DNA of 64,000 bases from Lepidostoma basale (GCA_022606425.2 JAHDVF020000494.1:310001-374000); one strand, 5' to 3'; shown: positions 9,770 through 20,264, counted from the stretch's first letter. Made by a program: numbers and translations. Notes: generated by a model not told the origin, from the letters alone.

Positions 9770-10165
9770 CTTCGGAATGAGATTTTACAGAGTTGTAGTA
9801 CACCCGAGTCGTCCATAGTCGTAAGAAAGCGCAATAGCCAGCCAGTTTCTAGAAAAATACCTTTCGACTTTTCACCGTTGCTTATGTATAAGAAATTTCG
9901 CTACTAGTTTCAATAGCTAGGTAGCTGAGCGGATAGTTTGCCTTCTTTACTTTATTTGCCGGCTGGTTTCCGGTTCAAATCCTGCATTGTGTTTTTTTTT
10001 TCAAATTAATTATGCATGTATAACAATTATATCCTTAACAACCTTATATAATTCGTTTAAAGGTATAAAGGCTTTTTTAAAATTACCAGCTATTGCACTT
10101 TCTTACTTTGATCACGGATGACTCTTAGAGGGTACTACAATCCTACAAAATCCCTAGCCGGAAGT
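9770..10165. mobile_element. Foldback element with a tRNA-like sequence in its loop
   Basis: Left arm (about 9772-9868: gagttgtagtacaccc... gtcgtaagaaagcgcaatag) is inverse to the right arm (about 10062-10165: ctattgcactttcttac... gggtactacaatcctac), with clear divergence between them. The ~190-base loop contains the tRNA-like segment at 9914-9990. Confidence 0.6.
9914..9990 (+). repeat. tRNA-derived sequence (SINE head or tRNA pseudogene)
   Basis: Box A tagctgagcgg (9922-9932) and box B ggttcaaatcc (9972-9982) are close to the pol III consensus and correctly spaced. A T run (9992-10001) would terminate transcription. The anticodon arm does not pair well, so it is not a functional tRNA gene. 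Confidence 0.55.
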
Positions 10166-10419
10166 ATATTTATTATGCCGTGTCCTACACTTTTCAGTGT
10201 TCTGAAGCTATACCGTGTCGCCATTATCTAAAAAATGTAAAATTTTATTATAATTTACAATTTTAAGTATTATATTTTATGATTTTGAAAATTTGGTTTG
10301 GTTCATGTGGTGCTCCCGTAAATTTGGAGATATTTCGTGTATAAATGAATTGTTTTGGTCAATTTGATTGTTACCGCTTTTTATGAAAGTTATTTGTGAC
10401 ACAAAAAACGTTTTCACAG

Positions 10420-10586
10420 TTTTGATGTTAAAATCATATAAGTTTTTTTGTTTATAAAAAAGAATTTTGAATGGTGTAAAAATATTTTTTTAATTTGTTC
10501 TCATTACAATTTGAATAAATTCTTCAATAATTTTTTTAAGCTTTTGCTGGTGTTGGATTGTTTTAAATGCTTAATTGCAGTTAATT
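10420..10586. repeat. Dispersed repeat R3, copy 1
   Basis: The stretch from ataagtttttttgtttataa to aatgcttaattgcag is repeated in the same orientation at 41580-41735. Here it runs straight into an RTE-A tail; in the other copy it lies just upstream of a LINE-tailed SINE-like element. Confidence 0.65.
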
Positions 10587-10657
10587 AAAAAGTGTGGCAC
10601 TCCATTCTTTCTGCCTACCCTTTCGAGGAGACAGCGTGATGGTTAGTTAGTTAGTTA
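10587..10657 (+). mobile_element. RTE-A tail-only fragment
   Basis: Only the last ~70 bases remain: agtgtggcactccattcttt, a degenerate hairpin and gatggttagttagttagtta. Confidence 0.75.
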
Positions 10658-10749
10658 AGTATTATATCTGTTTAACCCTTGATGCTAAATAGCGATATTT
10701 TTTTGTTGTTTGCAAAATTGAGCAACTTTATTAACTATCTTCGTTACTT

Positions 10750-10816
10750 CAAGTAAGAGGAATAACCATTAGAGCTGAACCTCTGTAAGCTAGAAGATCC
10801 AAGTCCAAGTCCAAGG
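10750..10816 (+). mobile_element. Jockey-type LINE, extreme 3' end
   Basis: The run gtaagaggaataaccattag and agctgaacctctgtaagc match the reverse complement of 1893-1945. The tail aagtccaagtccaag looks like a short repeat tail. Confidence 0.6.
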
Positions 10817-11084
10817 TGACTGACTGATAAATCTCCTTCACGCACGATTAATGAAGTTTGTATTGTTTTTTTTCCCGAAAATTACCACAGATAATAGTAT
10901 TTCTCACTAGTATTTAAACAAGTTGCATCCAATGTGTTCATTTCTTACATTATTTACACGATTTGAGACCGCCTTTGTCTTTTTATAATTGCAAGGTGTT
11001 CAACGTCGAAGTTTACGAAGGGTGGTGGAAACCCCAAAGGACCGTGGGCACCCAATCATAAAGGCCGCAATATTTGCCTACCTA

Positions 11085-11315
11085 TCGAACATGTGACACG
11101 GGTCAGCTCCTACTTCTTTTGGGCCACGTGCCCCCCACGTGGTAGGGGGACGTCATAATTCTTTCAGTGGTACCCTACTCCAGCATGGAGGGTAGGGAGG
11201 TGGTTATAAAACCAGTGTACCTGAGTCGTAATGGCGGTAGCTTTACTGCTTTACAAAACTTCTCAGCTGTATTTCTGTTATTAAAAAAGTACGATAACAT
11301 TTTTATAATGGGGTT
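11085..11315 (+). other. LTR-like block (weak)
   Basis: The block begins tgtgacacgggtcagctcct, is GC-richer than its flanks, contains a TATA-like box (ttataaaacc near 11209) and ends gataaca. That would fit a solo LTR, but no inverted TG..CA with matching target-site duplication and no second copy were found. Confidence 0.25.
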
Positions 11316-11439
11316 GTTTTATTAAAAATATTTCATGTTCAAAGTATGCTTATGAGATGTTTAAGAATTATTATTGTCTGAGATTTTTCGTAAACTTCAG
11401 TTTTGTAATTTATAATTTGAACAAATAAACAAACAAACA

Positions 11440-11712
11440 AACCATCACGCCGTTTCACGAAGGCAGAGAGAATGGGCCGCCACACTACTCTATCCTGGCA
11501 CACCTCTCTAGATTCGTCCACATTCATACAGCGAGTCATACACGCACGTTTATTCTTCCGACTTCTAACATGACCAACCTTTAAACTTTGATTAATTTGG
11601 TCATGCCATGTTTTCCTCCGTCTGCCTCGACTCCGCACTTCATTAACATCATTGACGTATACTTTCTTAACCATTCTTTCTCCATTTATGCGCTTTATAT
11701 GTCCGAACCGAA
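11440..11712 (-). mobile_element. RTE-B LINE fragment
   Basis: The inverted tail aacaaacaaacaaacaaacc (GTTT repeats on the sense strand) precedes the complement of VYVNDVNEVRSRGRRRKTWH ... CMNVDESREVCQDRVVW. The frame is open over most of its length; the hairpin before the tail is damaged. Confidence 0.82.
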
Positions 11713-11951
11713 CATTATAAGTTGAACATGTTTCAAAATAAAATTACGATATAAAAAGGAAAATGTCAGCTCCACTTTTGGTAGAAAATAACTTATAAAC
11801 ACTAATTTGTTTCTTACATTCAAATACACATATGTAACAAACTCGCTGTACACATATTTATTATACATACGTACAAAATACATGTATGAAAATAATAAGT
11901 GAATTCAGTGCGAATGAATGTTTTATAAACAAAATAATGAAAATAAATTAA

Positions 11952-12182
11952 GATAGTTTGGACACATGGAAAAAAATAATGAAGAAAAAATGGTAAAGAG
12001 AGTGTATGTTGAATCGATATTGAATGTTGCCCACGTAAGTAGTCGGAGGAAGCAACCTGCGTGCATGACACGATGGATAAATGTCGATAAATCGAGAGAA
12101 GTATGTCAGGAAAGAAACAGTGTGGCGGTCAATTCTTTCTGCCTACCCCTTTGGAGAGACAACTTGATGGTTAGTTAGTTAA
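11952..12182 (+). mobile_element. RTE-A LINE fragment
   Basis: It runs from gtttggacacatgg (FGHME) through MVKRVYVE to the GTTA tail gatggttagttagttaatt. A deletion removes the RGRPRKTWHDQ codons; hairpin changed to ccccttTGGag. Confidence 0.8.
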
Positions 12183-12186
12183 TTGA

Positions 12187-12486
12187 TTACACGTATGATT
12201 GGTGTCGACATTATGGATTGTACACCTAAATTGAAGTGTCAATGGACTGGACGTATACTCAGACAGGAGAGTACTAAATGAACACTGAACATATTCCAAT
12301 TGAGGCCATAGACAAGGAGTGTCGAGATACCACCTAAAAGATGGATTGATGACATTGTTAGAATAGCTGGGAAAACTTGGATACGGAAGAGACATAGCAG
12401 GGACGAATTGAGAAAAATAGAAGAGGCTTATATATCCAGCAGTGGAGGGAAAAAGGCAGAGGAATAAGTAGAAGAAGATAGAACGA
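12187..12486 (+). mobile_element. RTE-G LINE fragment, C-terminal region
   Basis: One frame reads KCQWTGRILRQEST, then (after stops) VEIPPKRWIDDIVRIAGKTW and RDELRKIEEAYISS. The pattern W-x-G-x-I-x-R ... KRW-x-DDI-x-R-x-AG-x-x-W ... EEAY is the C-terminus of another RTE-type family. A related end lies at 34310-34500. Confidence 0.65.
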
Positions 12487-12577
12487 TTCAATTATTCAAA
12501 CAAAACTGTAAAGTTTTTTCCCTCTCCTGGAACGCTGTTGAAAACGAAGTTGATAAATGTACTCTTTAAGTCATAAC

Positions 12578-12712
12578 TAACTAATCATCACATCGTCTCG
12601 CCGAGGGGGTAAGCAGAAAGAATTGACCGCCACACTGTTCTTTCTTGACATACTTCTCTCGTTTCCTGAACATTCAAATATCATGTCATGCGCGCACGTT
12701 GATTTTCTTTAA
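12578..12712 (-). mobile_element. RTE-A LINE fragment
   Basis: The inverted tail aactaactaatcatcac is followed by the complement of the last ~120 coding bases. It ends close to an RTE-B piece, 45 bases away. Confidence 0.78.
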
Positions 12713-12757
12713 GCCGTTGAGAGATTAAAATGTATTGAACCATTAAAACAACAGCAA

Positions 12758-12962
12758 AAATGGACCGCCACACTACTCTATCCGGGCACACCTCTGTAGT
12801 TTCCTCCACATTCATACAGAGAGCCATACACACTCGTCGATTCTTCCGACTTCTTACATGACCAACCTTTAAAATTTGATTAGTTTGGTCATGCAATGTT
12901 TTCTTCGGTCTGCCTCGACTCCGTACTCTATTTACATCATTAACGTATACTTTGTTAACCAT
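12758..12962 (-). mobile_element. RTE-B LINE fragment lacking its tail
   Basis: The minus strand encodes MVNKVYVNDVNRVRSRGRPK ... CMNVEETTEVCPDRVVWRSI. The terminal hairpin and tail are absent, so this copy was deleted after insertion or broken by rearrangement. Confidence 0.78.
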
Positions 12963-13252
12963 TAAATAAACTTATTTGACTTTTTTGCGGTCTTCATATT
13001 TTTTAAATCAATATCAAGAAATATTTTTTAAGTAAAACACATTATAAATGTTATTTTAAGGTCGAACGGTTCAGTAGACAATCATTGTTCCGCATATAAG
13101 TGGTTCGATCACGGCATGTGAATTCCTGAAAATAGTTCTCTACTAAAGTTCAACCTAATGTTTTTATTAAACCTTGTCAACTCTATGCTTTTCGATTACT
13201 TTGATGTTTTTCTTATGTATTACATTACTAACGTGTATTTTTATTGTTTCAG

Positions 13253-13284
13253 GGGCTTTGGCAAGCAAGGATTTCAATGCCAAG
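13253..13284 (+). CDS. Pkc53E: Micro-exon of conventional protein kinase C (C1A zinc finger, first part)
   Basis: This 32-nt exon is bounded by a pyrimidine-rich acceptor (ttattgtttcag, ending 13252) and a strong donor (gtaaga from 13285). The first base completes a codon begun in an upstream exon outside the window (phase 2). The following codons read GFGKQGFQCQ and the last G starts the next codon (phase 1). This peptide is the diagnostic core of the first C1 (diacylglycerol/phorbol ester-binding) finger of conventional PKCs, membrane-recruited Ser/Thr kinases. The split codon and reading frame join exactly to the exon at 56033. The final Cys-containing stretch supplies the first Cys of the C-x2-C zinc pair. 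An insect could carry this as the orthologue of Drosophila Pkc53E or inaC; ten residues cannot separate them. Transcript evidence would be needed to know whether the micro-exon is constitutive. Confidence 0.88.
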
Positions 13285-13760
13285 GTAAGAATTGTTATAT
13301 TTACTTCTAAATGTTTTTTTTAACGTTCTGAATAATCACACTATTATTCATTCGAATACGCGTTGACTTGCCCAAATATTTCTTGTTTCTCGATCGACTA
13401 CAATATTTGCACGCAATTTACGCTCAATTATTATACACGAAATACGTACGTTAACTCGAGTTTTAGATTTTCATCAATTTTGCACCCGAGAACCACAATA
13501 TCTTAAGTGATTTTTTGGCTGAAATGAATTAGGTACACTTTATGTTATAATCAACACTTCATCCAGTATAAAGTATAGTATAACCAGTACATAGTATAGT
13601 AAGAAGTAATCGTTAAGACTGACAGATACCCTTGTTTTGTTAAAATCTTAAATGACCATTATAACTCTATTCGGTGAAAAATTCACTTAAGGACTTTGCT
13701 GCTTTCAGGTACAAAATTATATACTCGTATGTAGTAAAATCATGTAGTATTTTTTAATAG
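13285..13760. other. Start of the long PKC intron, no element recognised
   Basis: The first 475 intronic bases after the micro-exon are AT-rich and carry no repeat I could match elsewhere in the window. Confidence 0.4.
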
Positions 13761-13990
13761 TCCATTGTTTTGGCCGAAACACTATGATACACATAGCTCT
13801 CCATGGAACGCCAAACTGACAACGCCGACCAGGAAGACCCCCGAAACGGTGGAGAGAAAGCTGGAGTTCAGCGTCTCAAGAGAACCCGCCTGAAATAACA
13901 GACTCCTGGGTCTACCAAAAGTGAAGAAGAAGAAGAAGAATACTATGATACTTAAACATTACACACTGTTAAATTAGAAAAACTTTGTTT
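13761..13990. mobile_element. PAL-1 left end, split by an RTE-K insertion
   Basis: The family terminus (ttggccgaaacactatgatac, 13770-13790) is interrupted, then resumes as actatgatacttaaacatta at 13942. It continues to aaactttgttttgac and stops where RTE-D begins. Confidence 0.75.
13791..13941 (+). mobile_element. RTE-K LINE 3' fragment with target-site duplication
   Basis: A 151-base insertion encodes RPGRPPKRWRESWSSASQEN and ends in gaagaagaagaagaagaa. It is flanked by the 10-bp direct repeat actatgatac (13781-13790 and 13942-13951), which is the duplicated PAL-1 target. This is a clean, dated nesting event. Confidence 0.8.
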
Positions 13991-14212
13991 TGACAGTGAA
14001 AAAGGGACTGGTATGGTCATGTTCAAAGAATGGACACCACCAGACTCTCCTATATTGCATTGCATAATCAGCCTCATGGGACTCGTCCCCGTGGAAGACC
14101 TCCTAAAAGATAGAAGGACAGGTGGGAATCTACCTCACAAGAGGAGCAACACTCTGGAGAACAGACCACATAGGTCTACAACAAGGAAGAAGAAGAAGAA
14201 GAAGGATTTGAA
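13978..14212 (+). mobile_element. RTE-D LINE 3' fragment with AAG tail
   Basis: It encodes RDWYGHVQRMDTT-like remnants, then the shared 3' block gggactcgtccccgtggaag, acctcctaaaagatag, acaccctggagaacagacca-like sequence and a (GAA)n tail. The same end occurs at 23922 (-), 43810 (-) and 55640 (+). Confidence 0.75.
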
Positions 14213-14335
14213 TAGATTCGTGGATTTAAATAGGGAAAGAATCGTATATTTACATTTTGCTTGTGTCGTATAGAATCGTATAGATTCTTGGATTTAAAGA
14301 GGGAAAGAATCGTATATTTACATTTTGCTTGTGTT
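14213..14335. repeat. 68-base imperfect tandem duplication
   Basis: Copy 1 (14213-14280) and copy 2 (14281-14334) share tagattc.tggatttaaa.agggaaagaatcg and tatttacattttgcttgtgt. Only two substitutions distinguish most of the length. Confidence 0.85.
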
Positions 14336-15066
14336 AAAATGAATTCGTTTAAGGTAAGATCGCGTTAAATAAGGACCATTCATCATTCATGAGTTAGTGG
14401 GGCTGACCGTATCGTAACCACCTGTTATTATTATTATTATTATTTATGGCCGGCCTCCGACCGGCGAATTAACCCCCCCACCGCCGTGCCGCCTATCCTC
14501 GCCCAGAATGTCGGGATATTGTCGTTTATTCTGAGTTTTATAGATCTTTTGTGAAAATCTGAAAAAGACGTGTTTATCAGCTGTTTTTCACGACCATATT
14601 TTAATGTAATTTGCATTTTGTAGCACGTTTTTATGGCGGATTTGTTTATGATAGGAAAAACTTTAAAATTACATCGTTTCTCTTTAAATATACTTACTTA
14701 GTGCGGGGTAAAGTGATTATTAAATCGTATTTTTTTTACGATGTCTCATTAGTTCCTATTTATGTGCCTACTTAGGGATAGTACTCGTATATATTTTCTA
14801 ATTTGTAACTGAAAAGACATTCCAACTTTTTTTTTTCGAAATCCTGTTCGAGATTTTTCTTCGTACTATGTGATTTGAAATTTGACGAAAAGCCATATCG
14901 TTTTTTTTAATGCCTCAATCTAACTCAATTTTCGATTTTATTAGCTATACTAGACTAGTTGTATCCCTTGAAATATTCACGGAAGTAAATATTGTCTACC
15001 TAAGCTTGGTTCACTGTACAATCGTAATCAGTAATAAGTTTTAACTTTTAATGTAATTCTTTTTTC
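14336..15066. other. Unassigned; contains a (TTA)n run
   Basis: A short TTA microsatellite lies at about 14426-14446, followed by a GC-rich scrap (atggccggcctccgaccggc). The rest is AT-rich without recognised elements. Confidence 0.4.
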
Positions 15067-15135
15067 ATCTTCTTCTTCTTCTTCGATGGCCCTACAGCCC
15101 ATATCGAGCCTTAGCCTCCAGTATTCTTCGCTTCC
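15067..15135 (-). mobile_element. AAG-tailed RTE 3' end
   Basis: On the minus strand it reads WRLRLDMGCRAIEEEE, a common RTE C-terminal ending read into the (GAA)n tail. It is abutted directly by the long RTE-A copy. Confidence 0.5.
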
Positions 15136-17238
15136 AACTCCTTCTGAAAGTTTGTGTGAATCAGCGAAAGAATCGTGTGGTGTGTGTGTACAAGGAAGAA
15201 GGAAAGGGGATGCATGGTGGAATGATGACGTAAAGAGTGCTGTTAAAGAGAAGAAAGATGCTTGGTTGAAAATGTTGTCGATAAATAAGAATCACAGAGT
15301 TAAGTATGAAAGAGCATAAGATTTGTATAAGGTATGCAAGAAGAGAGTGAAGTCGGTAGTAAAAGCGCGGAAAGAAAAGCTGAAGGAGGAAGAAGGGCTC
15401 AAAATGACAAACAACTTCCAAGCAAATTTAAAAATGTTTTGGAAAGAAGTAAAAAAAGCCCGAAATTCTCCTGATAGTGGATGTGTGAAAGCAATTTTAG
15501 ACAACGAGGGAAGAATGTTAACGGAGAGTAAGATCATACAAGAAAGATGGATGGAATATTTTAAGGAGATGTATGGTGGTGATACAAGCGTGATCGAAAG
15601 TATAACAACAAGTGCGAGTGCGGGACCTATGAATGATAATATTGAAAAAATAAGTACGAATGAGATGAAAAGATCCGTGAGTGCAATGAAAAGTGGAAAA
15701 GCTGTTGGATTTGATTGTATTGCCATAGACTTTATTAAAAGCGGTGGCGAAGTGGTTTCTGCATGGTTATGTAAGTTATTTAACCAGTGCTTGGAGGAGG
15801 GATATACGCCGCTAGACTGGAGGAGAGCAGTAATTATGCCCCTGTACAAAGGAAAAGGATCGCGTATGGAATGTGGAAACCACAGAGCTATTAGTCTTTT
15901 GAGTGTCGTTGGTAAAGTCTATGGCAGAATTTTAATAGAAAGAGTAAGAAAATTGACGAGTGACAAAGTTTGGGATGTGCAAGGTGCCTTTATGAATGGC
16001 AGAGGATGTATGAATCAAATTTTTGGACTTCGTACATTGACAGAGAAGTTTCTGGCCAAAAATCGCAAACTTTTCTGTGCATTTGTCGACTTGCAAAAAG
16101 CATATGATTACGTTAATAGAGAAAAGTTGTGGGAAATATTTTCTATATATATGGAATAAGTACAAAACTGATCACGGCAATTAAGTCGCTATACACAGAA
16201 AGCACTGCTAGTGTCAGAGTAAATGGAGATCTTACAGCCTGGTTTGATATCAATAAAGGTGTCAAACAGGGTTGCGTAATGTCCCCGTGGTTATTTAATC
16301 TGTATATGGACAAATGTATGAAAGAGCTGAAAGGGTTGGATGTAGGTGCCAAAATGAGCGGAGTGTCAGTAAGCTGTCTCTTGTATGCGGATGACGCTGT
16401 CCTTCTTGCAGACAACGAGCATGAACTACAAGTCCTGGTGAATTGTATGTATGAAGTATGCATGCGAAATGATCTGATGATGAATGTTAATAAGTCCAAG
16501 GTAATAATTTTTGAAAAGGAAGAAACCACGACAGTCTGCAACATTAGCGTGAATGGTGAAAATTTGGAGCAAGTAGTTGAGTTCGTGTATTTAGGTAGTA
16601 TGTTTACAAGAGATGGGCGAGTGGAGAGGGATATTGAAAGAAGGGTTGGGGCAGGCAACAAAGTGAATGGTGCACTTAAAGTTGTCATCGCAAACAAAAA
16701 CCTATCCAAAAAAGCTAGAATGGCAGTGCACAATGGTGTTCTTCTACCGACCCTTATGTATGGAAGCGAAGCATGGAACTGGCAAAAGAAGGATGAAAGT
16801 AGAATAAATGCAGTAGAAATGAGATCTCTTAGACGAATGTGTGGATACTCTGTGTATGATAGAGTGTCGAATGAAAATATAAGATGTGAATGCGGTGCGA
16901 ATGATGGTGTCATGAACAAAATAATGAAAGGATCATTAAGATGGTTTGGACATCTGGAAAGAATGAATGAAGAAACAATGGTAAAAAAATTATATGTTAA
17001 TGATGTAAATGGAACCAGAAATAGAGGAAGACCGAGGAAAACGTGGCACGATCAAATAAATCAAATATTGAATGTCGGCCATGTAAGGAGTCAGAGAAAT
17101 CGACGCGCGTGCATGACACGATGTATGAATGTTGAGGAATCGAGAGAAATATGTCAGGAAAGAAAAGTGTGGCAGTCCATTCTTTCTGCCTACCCCTTCG
17201 GGGAGACGGCGTGATGGTTAGTTAGTTAGTTAGTTATT
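15136..17238 (+). pseudogene. RTE-A LINE, longest copy: reverse transcriptase pseudogene
   Basis: This is the reference copy for the window. Order of parts: the linker after the missing endonuclease (GDAWWNDDVKSAVKEKK); RT region with KSGKAVGFDCI, PLYKGKGSRMECGNHRAISL, GAFMNGRG and the first catalytic motif CAFVDLQKAYDYVN; then GVKQGCVMSPWLFNLYMD and the catalytic YADDAVLLAD (16384-16413); then the C-terminal MYGSEAWNWQ, RWFGHLERM and RNRGRPRKTWHDQI, stopping at the TGA inside the 3' end (17212-17214). Defects: one in-frame TAA (15317), and a one-base frameshift between about 16136 and 16152. The apurinic-type endonuclease is absent, so the copy is 5'-truncated (typical RTE elements are ~3.2 kb). 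The tail is (GTTA)4-5, with the ccccttcgggg hairpin just before it. RTE clade is inferred from the C-terminal domain; I cannot exclude a sister clade. Confidence 0.88.
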
Positions 17239-17875
17239 ATTTTATTTTGAAATTTTCAAATTCTGAAAGCTAAGAAACTGTTCTAGCATTCAAAATTTGG
17301 AACTCGTTTTTCCTTCCTCAATTGTGTTTATCCAAAAGTTCCCTTATTGGTGTATCGGAGAATCGGACGTGACAAGAATAGGCCGAATATAAAGTCTAAT
17401 TTTAAGGTTTTTCTTTTCTGGAAATTATCAACTTTACGTGTAGCTGTCTCGTGGTTTTTAACATATATATTATATTTTTTAACCTTATTTTACTTTATAT
17501 GGTATATTTTTAGGCTCTCCTACTATGCCTTGTCAATCAAAGCAGGGTTTACTCATAATGTTCAATTGCTTGTAAAATAAGAGCGACCTGAAATGTTTTT
17601 TTTTCCTGTCACATAGACCAATTTCGTAGACAATTATTACCTTTTGAAAGATACATTTAGATCCCATATGTTTTTTTCGTCATTGTCGCGCTAGTTTGCA
17701 ATCCTAAGGATTAGTTTGCAGCAATGTGTAAGATTTTGTTGGTTCTTGGAATGCCACTTGAATGCTACTTAGTCGTTTCCCGTTGCTTTCCATTTCGTCA
17801 TTGTATTTTAAACGAAGTATCTTATCTATTACAAAGATTCTCGGTTATATATTAAGTTGTGTATCGAAAACAACA
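17239..17875. other. Unassigned AT-rich region
   Basis: A 77-codon open frame (17347-17580) is hydrophobic only because of T-rich codons. Not called as a gene. Confidence 0.35.
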
Positions 17876-18530
17876 CCAACGAACCATCGCGCCTTTTCTC
17901 CGCAGGGGTAGGCGGAGAGAATGGACCGCCACACTACTCTATCCTGACATACCTCTCTAGTTTCTTCCACATTCATACAGCGAGTCATACACGCACGTCG
18001 ATTCTTCCGACTTCTAACATGACCAACCATTAAAATTCGATTTATTTGGTCATGCCACGTTTTCCTCGGTCTAACTCGACTCCGTACTCAATTGACATCG
18101 TTAAAATACACTTTTTTAACCATTCTTTCTTCACCCATGGGCTTCAACCTACGCAGCGATCCTTTCATAATTTTGTTCATAATACCTTATTTCGCTCTAC
18201 CTTCCTTTCTAATATCAGCATTTGAGATTCTGACGTACATTATTCTATCACACATACGTCTCAGGGACCTCATCTCTACCGTATTTATTCTGCTCTCATC
18301 CCTCTTCTGTCAGTTTCATGATTCGCTTCCATACATAAGGGTTGGGACCAGAATTCTATTGTGAACGGACATTTTCTCTTAAAAGCTTAATTCATTTTGT
18401 TACCCGCACCAACCTTTCAACGTTACTATCCGTTCGGCCATCCGCTGTGAACATGCTACCTAAATACACAAATTCCCTCACCTGTTCCAAGTTCTCTTCG
18501 TTCACACTTATATTGTGTATCGAAAAATAG
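17876..18530 (-). mobile_element. RTE-B LINE fragment, 655 bases
   Basis: The sense strand (minus) runs from the VNEENLEQVREFVYLG-like block (about 18470-18515) through LMYGSESWN, RRMCDRIMYVRISNADIRK-like codons, VNDVN and GRPRKTWHDQ to the tail at 17876. Several frameshifts; the 3' tail is short (aacaacaccaacgaacc). Confidence 0.82.
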
Positions 18531-18759
18531 CATAAAAGGCAAAAAGTGTCATTTTATTGCAGTATTCAACTTGCTATGATGCCTTATCATTTTATTAGAT
18601 TTAAAAAATATATTTTATACATTATTTCATTTTGATTCTTCCTTCGTATTAACATGTTGTTTTTTAAAACGCACTGTACTAGAACGAAGCTACTCAAGGA
18701 TAATTGAACCCAATTGCTATTTCTTATTGTTATTTAAAAAAAAAGTTATTTATTAAAAA

Positions 18760-19245
18760 AACAGACTGATAAAGCTGCAGTTATCTCCGGATGTCTAAGG
18801 GACACTGTCTGGGACAATAAACATATGCTAGTAGAAAGCAAAGCTAGAATTTATAAAACATGCATCAAGCCCATAATGACATACGAAATCGAAGCAAGAG
18901 CAGACACTGTCAGAACAAAACATCTCTTAAGAGTAGCAGAAAGGAGAACATTGCGACCTATTGTGGGGAGAACCCTTAGAGATAGGATACCCAATGAAGA
19001 AATTCGCAAATCCTGCAAAATTGAAGACATAGTAAGATGGAGTAGGCAAAGAAGACGATTCTGGAGGACCACATCGAAAGAATGGATCCAGAAAGAATTC
19101 CTAATATTGTGATGCACGAGACTCCAGAGGGCCGTCGACCACCAGGATGACCTAAAAAGGGACAGAGAGAGGCCTGGTCGTCATCACAGGAAGAAAGTTG
19201 ATACCCTGCATAAACAGATCGCAAGATCGACTATCAGAAGAAGAA
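18760..19245 (+). mobile_element. RTE-D LINE fragment
   Basis: The frame 18825-19112 encodes ESKARIYKTCIKPIMTYEIE, RADTVRTKHLLRVAERRTLR and RDRIPNEEIRKSCKIEDIVR, the C-terminal domain of family D. Beyond a frameshift it continues to a degraded end (gaagaagaattt). RT and endonuclease missing. Confidence 0.78.
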
Positions 19246-19699
19246 TTTATTTTTTATGTTTATTTGAATTGAATTCATCATTTTATGTTTTCTATTTGAT
19301 TTTCCTACATACTCTTGCTTATGCTTGTACAGTGCCAAAGCAATTTCTAGTGAGGTCGTACCCTCATAATATTTTTCAGCCTGGGGGCAAACCCAACTTT
19401 CGCTTTTCCGTATGACTTGGTGTAAATCAATTTAGGAATTCCCGCGATCTTTAGATGTGTATTGATTCGTAATATTTCTCATATTTTTATTGGGTGTAGA
19501 GCATCCGAGTCGACTTTATTACTTTTATCGATATCCTTTCGTTAAACAGTTTTTTCGTTTCAATAATTTTTTTCTATCACCATGGAATGGTAACGAAAAT
19601 TTCATCGATAAATATGTCATTTACTTTCTTCATTATTTTCATTTAACGCAAAATTTAAGCAATCTATATTGATTTTAATTAATAAGATTGTATCGAGAA
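19246..19699. other. Unassigned AT-rich region
   Basis: A T-rich 60-codon frame at 19490-19672 is not convincing. No repeat partner found. Confidence 0.3.
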
Positions 19700-20076
19700 A
19701 AAAATTAACTAAATAGGAGGGGAGTAGACAGAAAGAATGGACTGCCACACTTTTATTTCCAGACACACTTCTCTCGTTTCTTCAACATTGATACATCGTG
19801 TCTTGCACGCGGTCGATTTCTCTTACTCCTCACGTGGCCGACATTCAATATTTGATTTATTTGATCGTGCCACGTTTTCCTCGGTCTCCCTCTATTTCTA
19901 GTTCCATTTACATCGTTGGCATTTACTTTTTTTTACCATTCTTTCTTTCCATGTGTCCAAACCATCTTAATAAGCCTTTCATTATTTTGTTCATAACGCC
20001 ATCATTCGCACCGCATTCGCTTCTTATATTTTCATTTGACACTCTATGATACACAGAGTATGCACACATTCGTCTA
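19700..20076 (-). mobile_element. RTE-A LINE fragment
   Basis: The complement encodes RRMCAYSVYHRVSNENIRSE, CGANDGVMNKIMKG, LLRWFGHMERK, then the RGRPRKTWHDQ block and tail-proximal codons. The GTTA tail itself is eroded. It abuts an RTE-C piece in the same orientation. Confidence 0.8.
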
Positions 20077-20200
20077 AGGGGTCTCCACGTTTTTCTGATG
20101 GAGCCACATTTCAAGTGCTTCTATACGGTTTATTGTGTTCACTTTGAGGGTCCAGGTCTCCACTCCGTATAGTAATATGGACGAAACATCACCTGTCCAT
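20077..20200 (-). mobile_element. RTE-C LINE fragment
   Basis: The minus strand reads ILLYGVETWTLKVNTINR and IEALEMWLHQK, matching family C at 4748-4830 (LLYGCETWTLKVNVMN). Confidence 0.65.
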
Positions 20201-20264
20201 CCTATGTCTCAATTTTAAAATTTTAAGTTGATGTTGTCATTGCATAAGAATGGTCTCATATTAT

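Noticed and set aside
9914..9990. Functional tRNA gene
   Set aside because: The anticodon arm does not pair and the unit sits in the loop of a foldback element.
15292..15849. 185-codon minus-strand open frame
   Set aside because: Antisense shadow of the RTE-A coding sequence.
16143..16919. 258-codon minus-strand open frame
   Set aside because: It is the antisense shadow of the RTE-A reverse transcriptase.
17214..17238. Telomeric or telomere-targeted repeat because of TTAG units
   Set aside because: Only 4-5 units of GTTA at LINE 3' ends; the insect telomere unit is TTAGG and no array exists.
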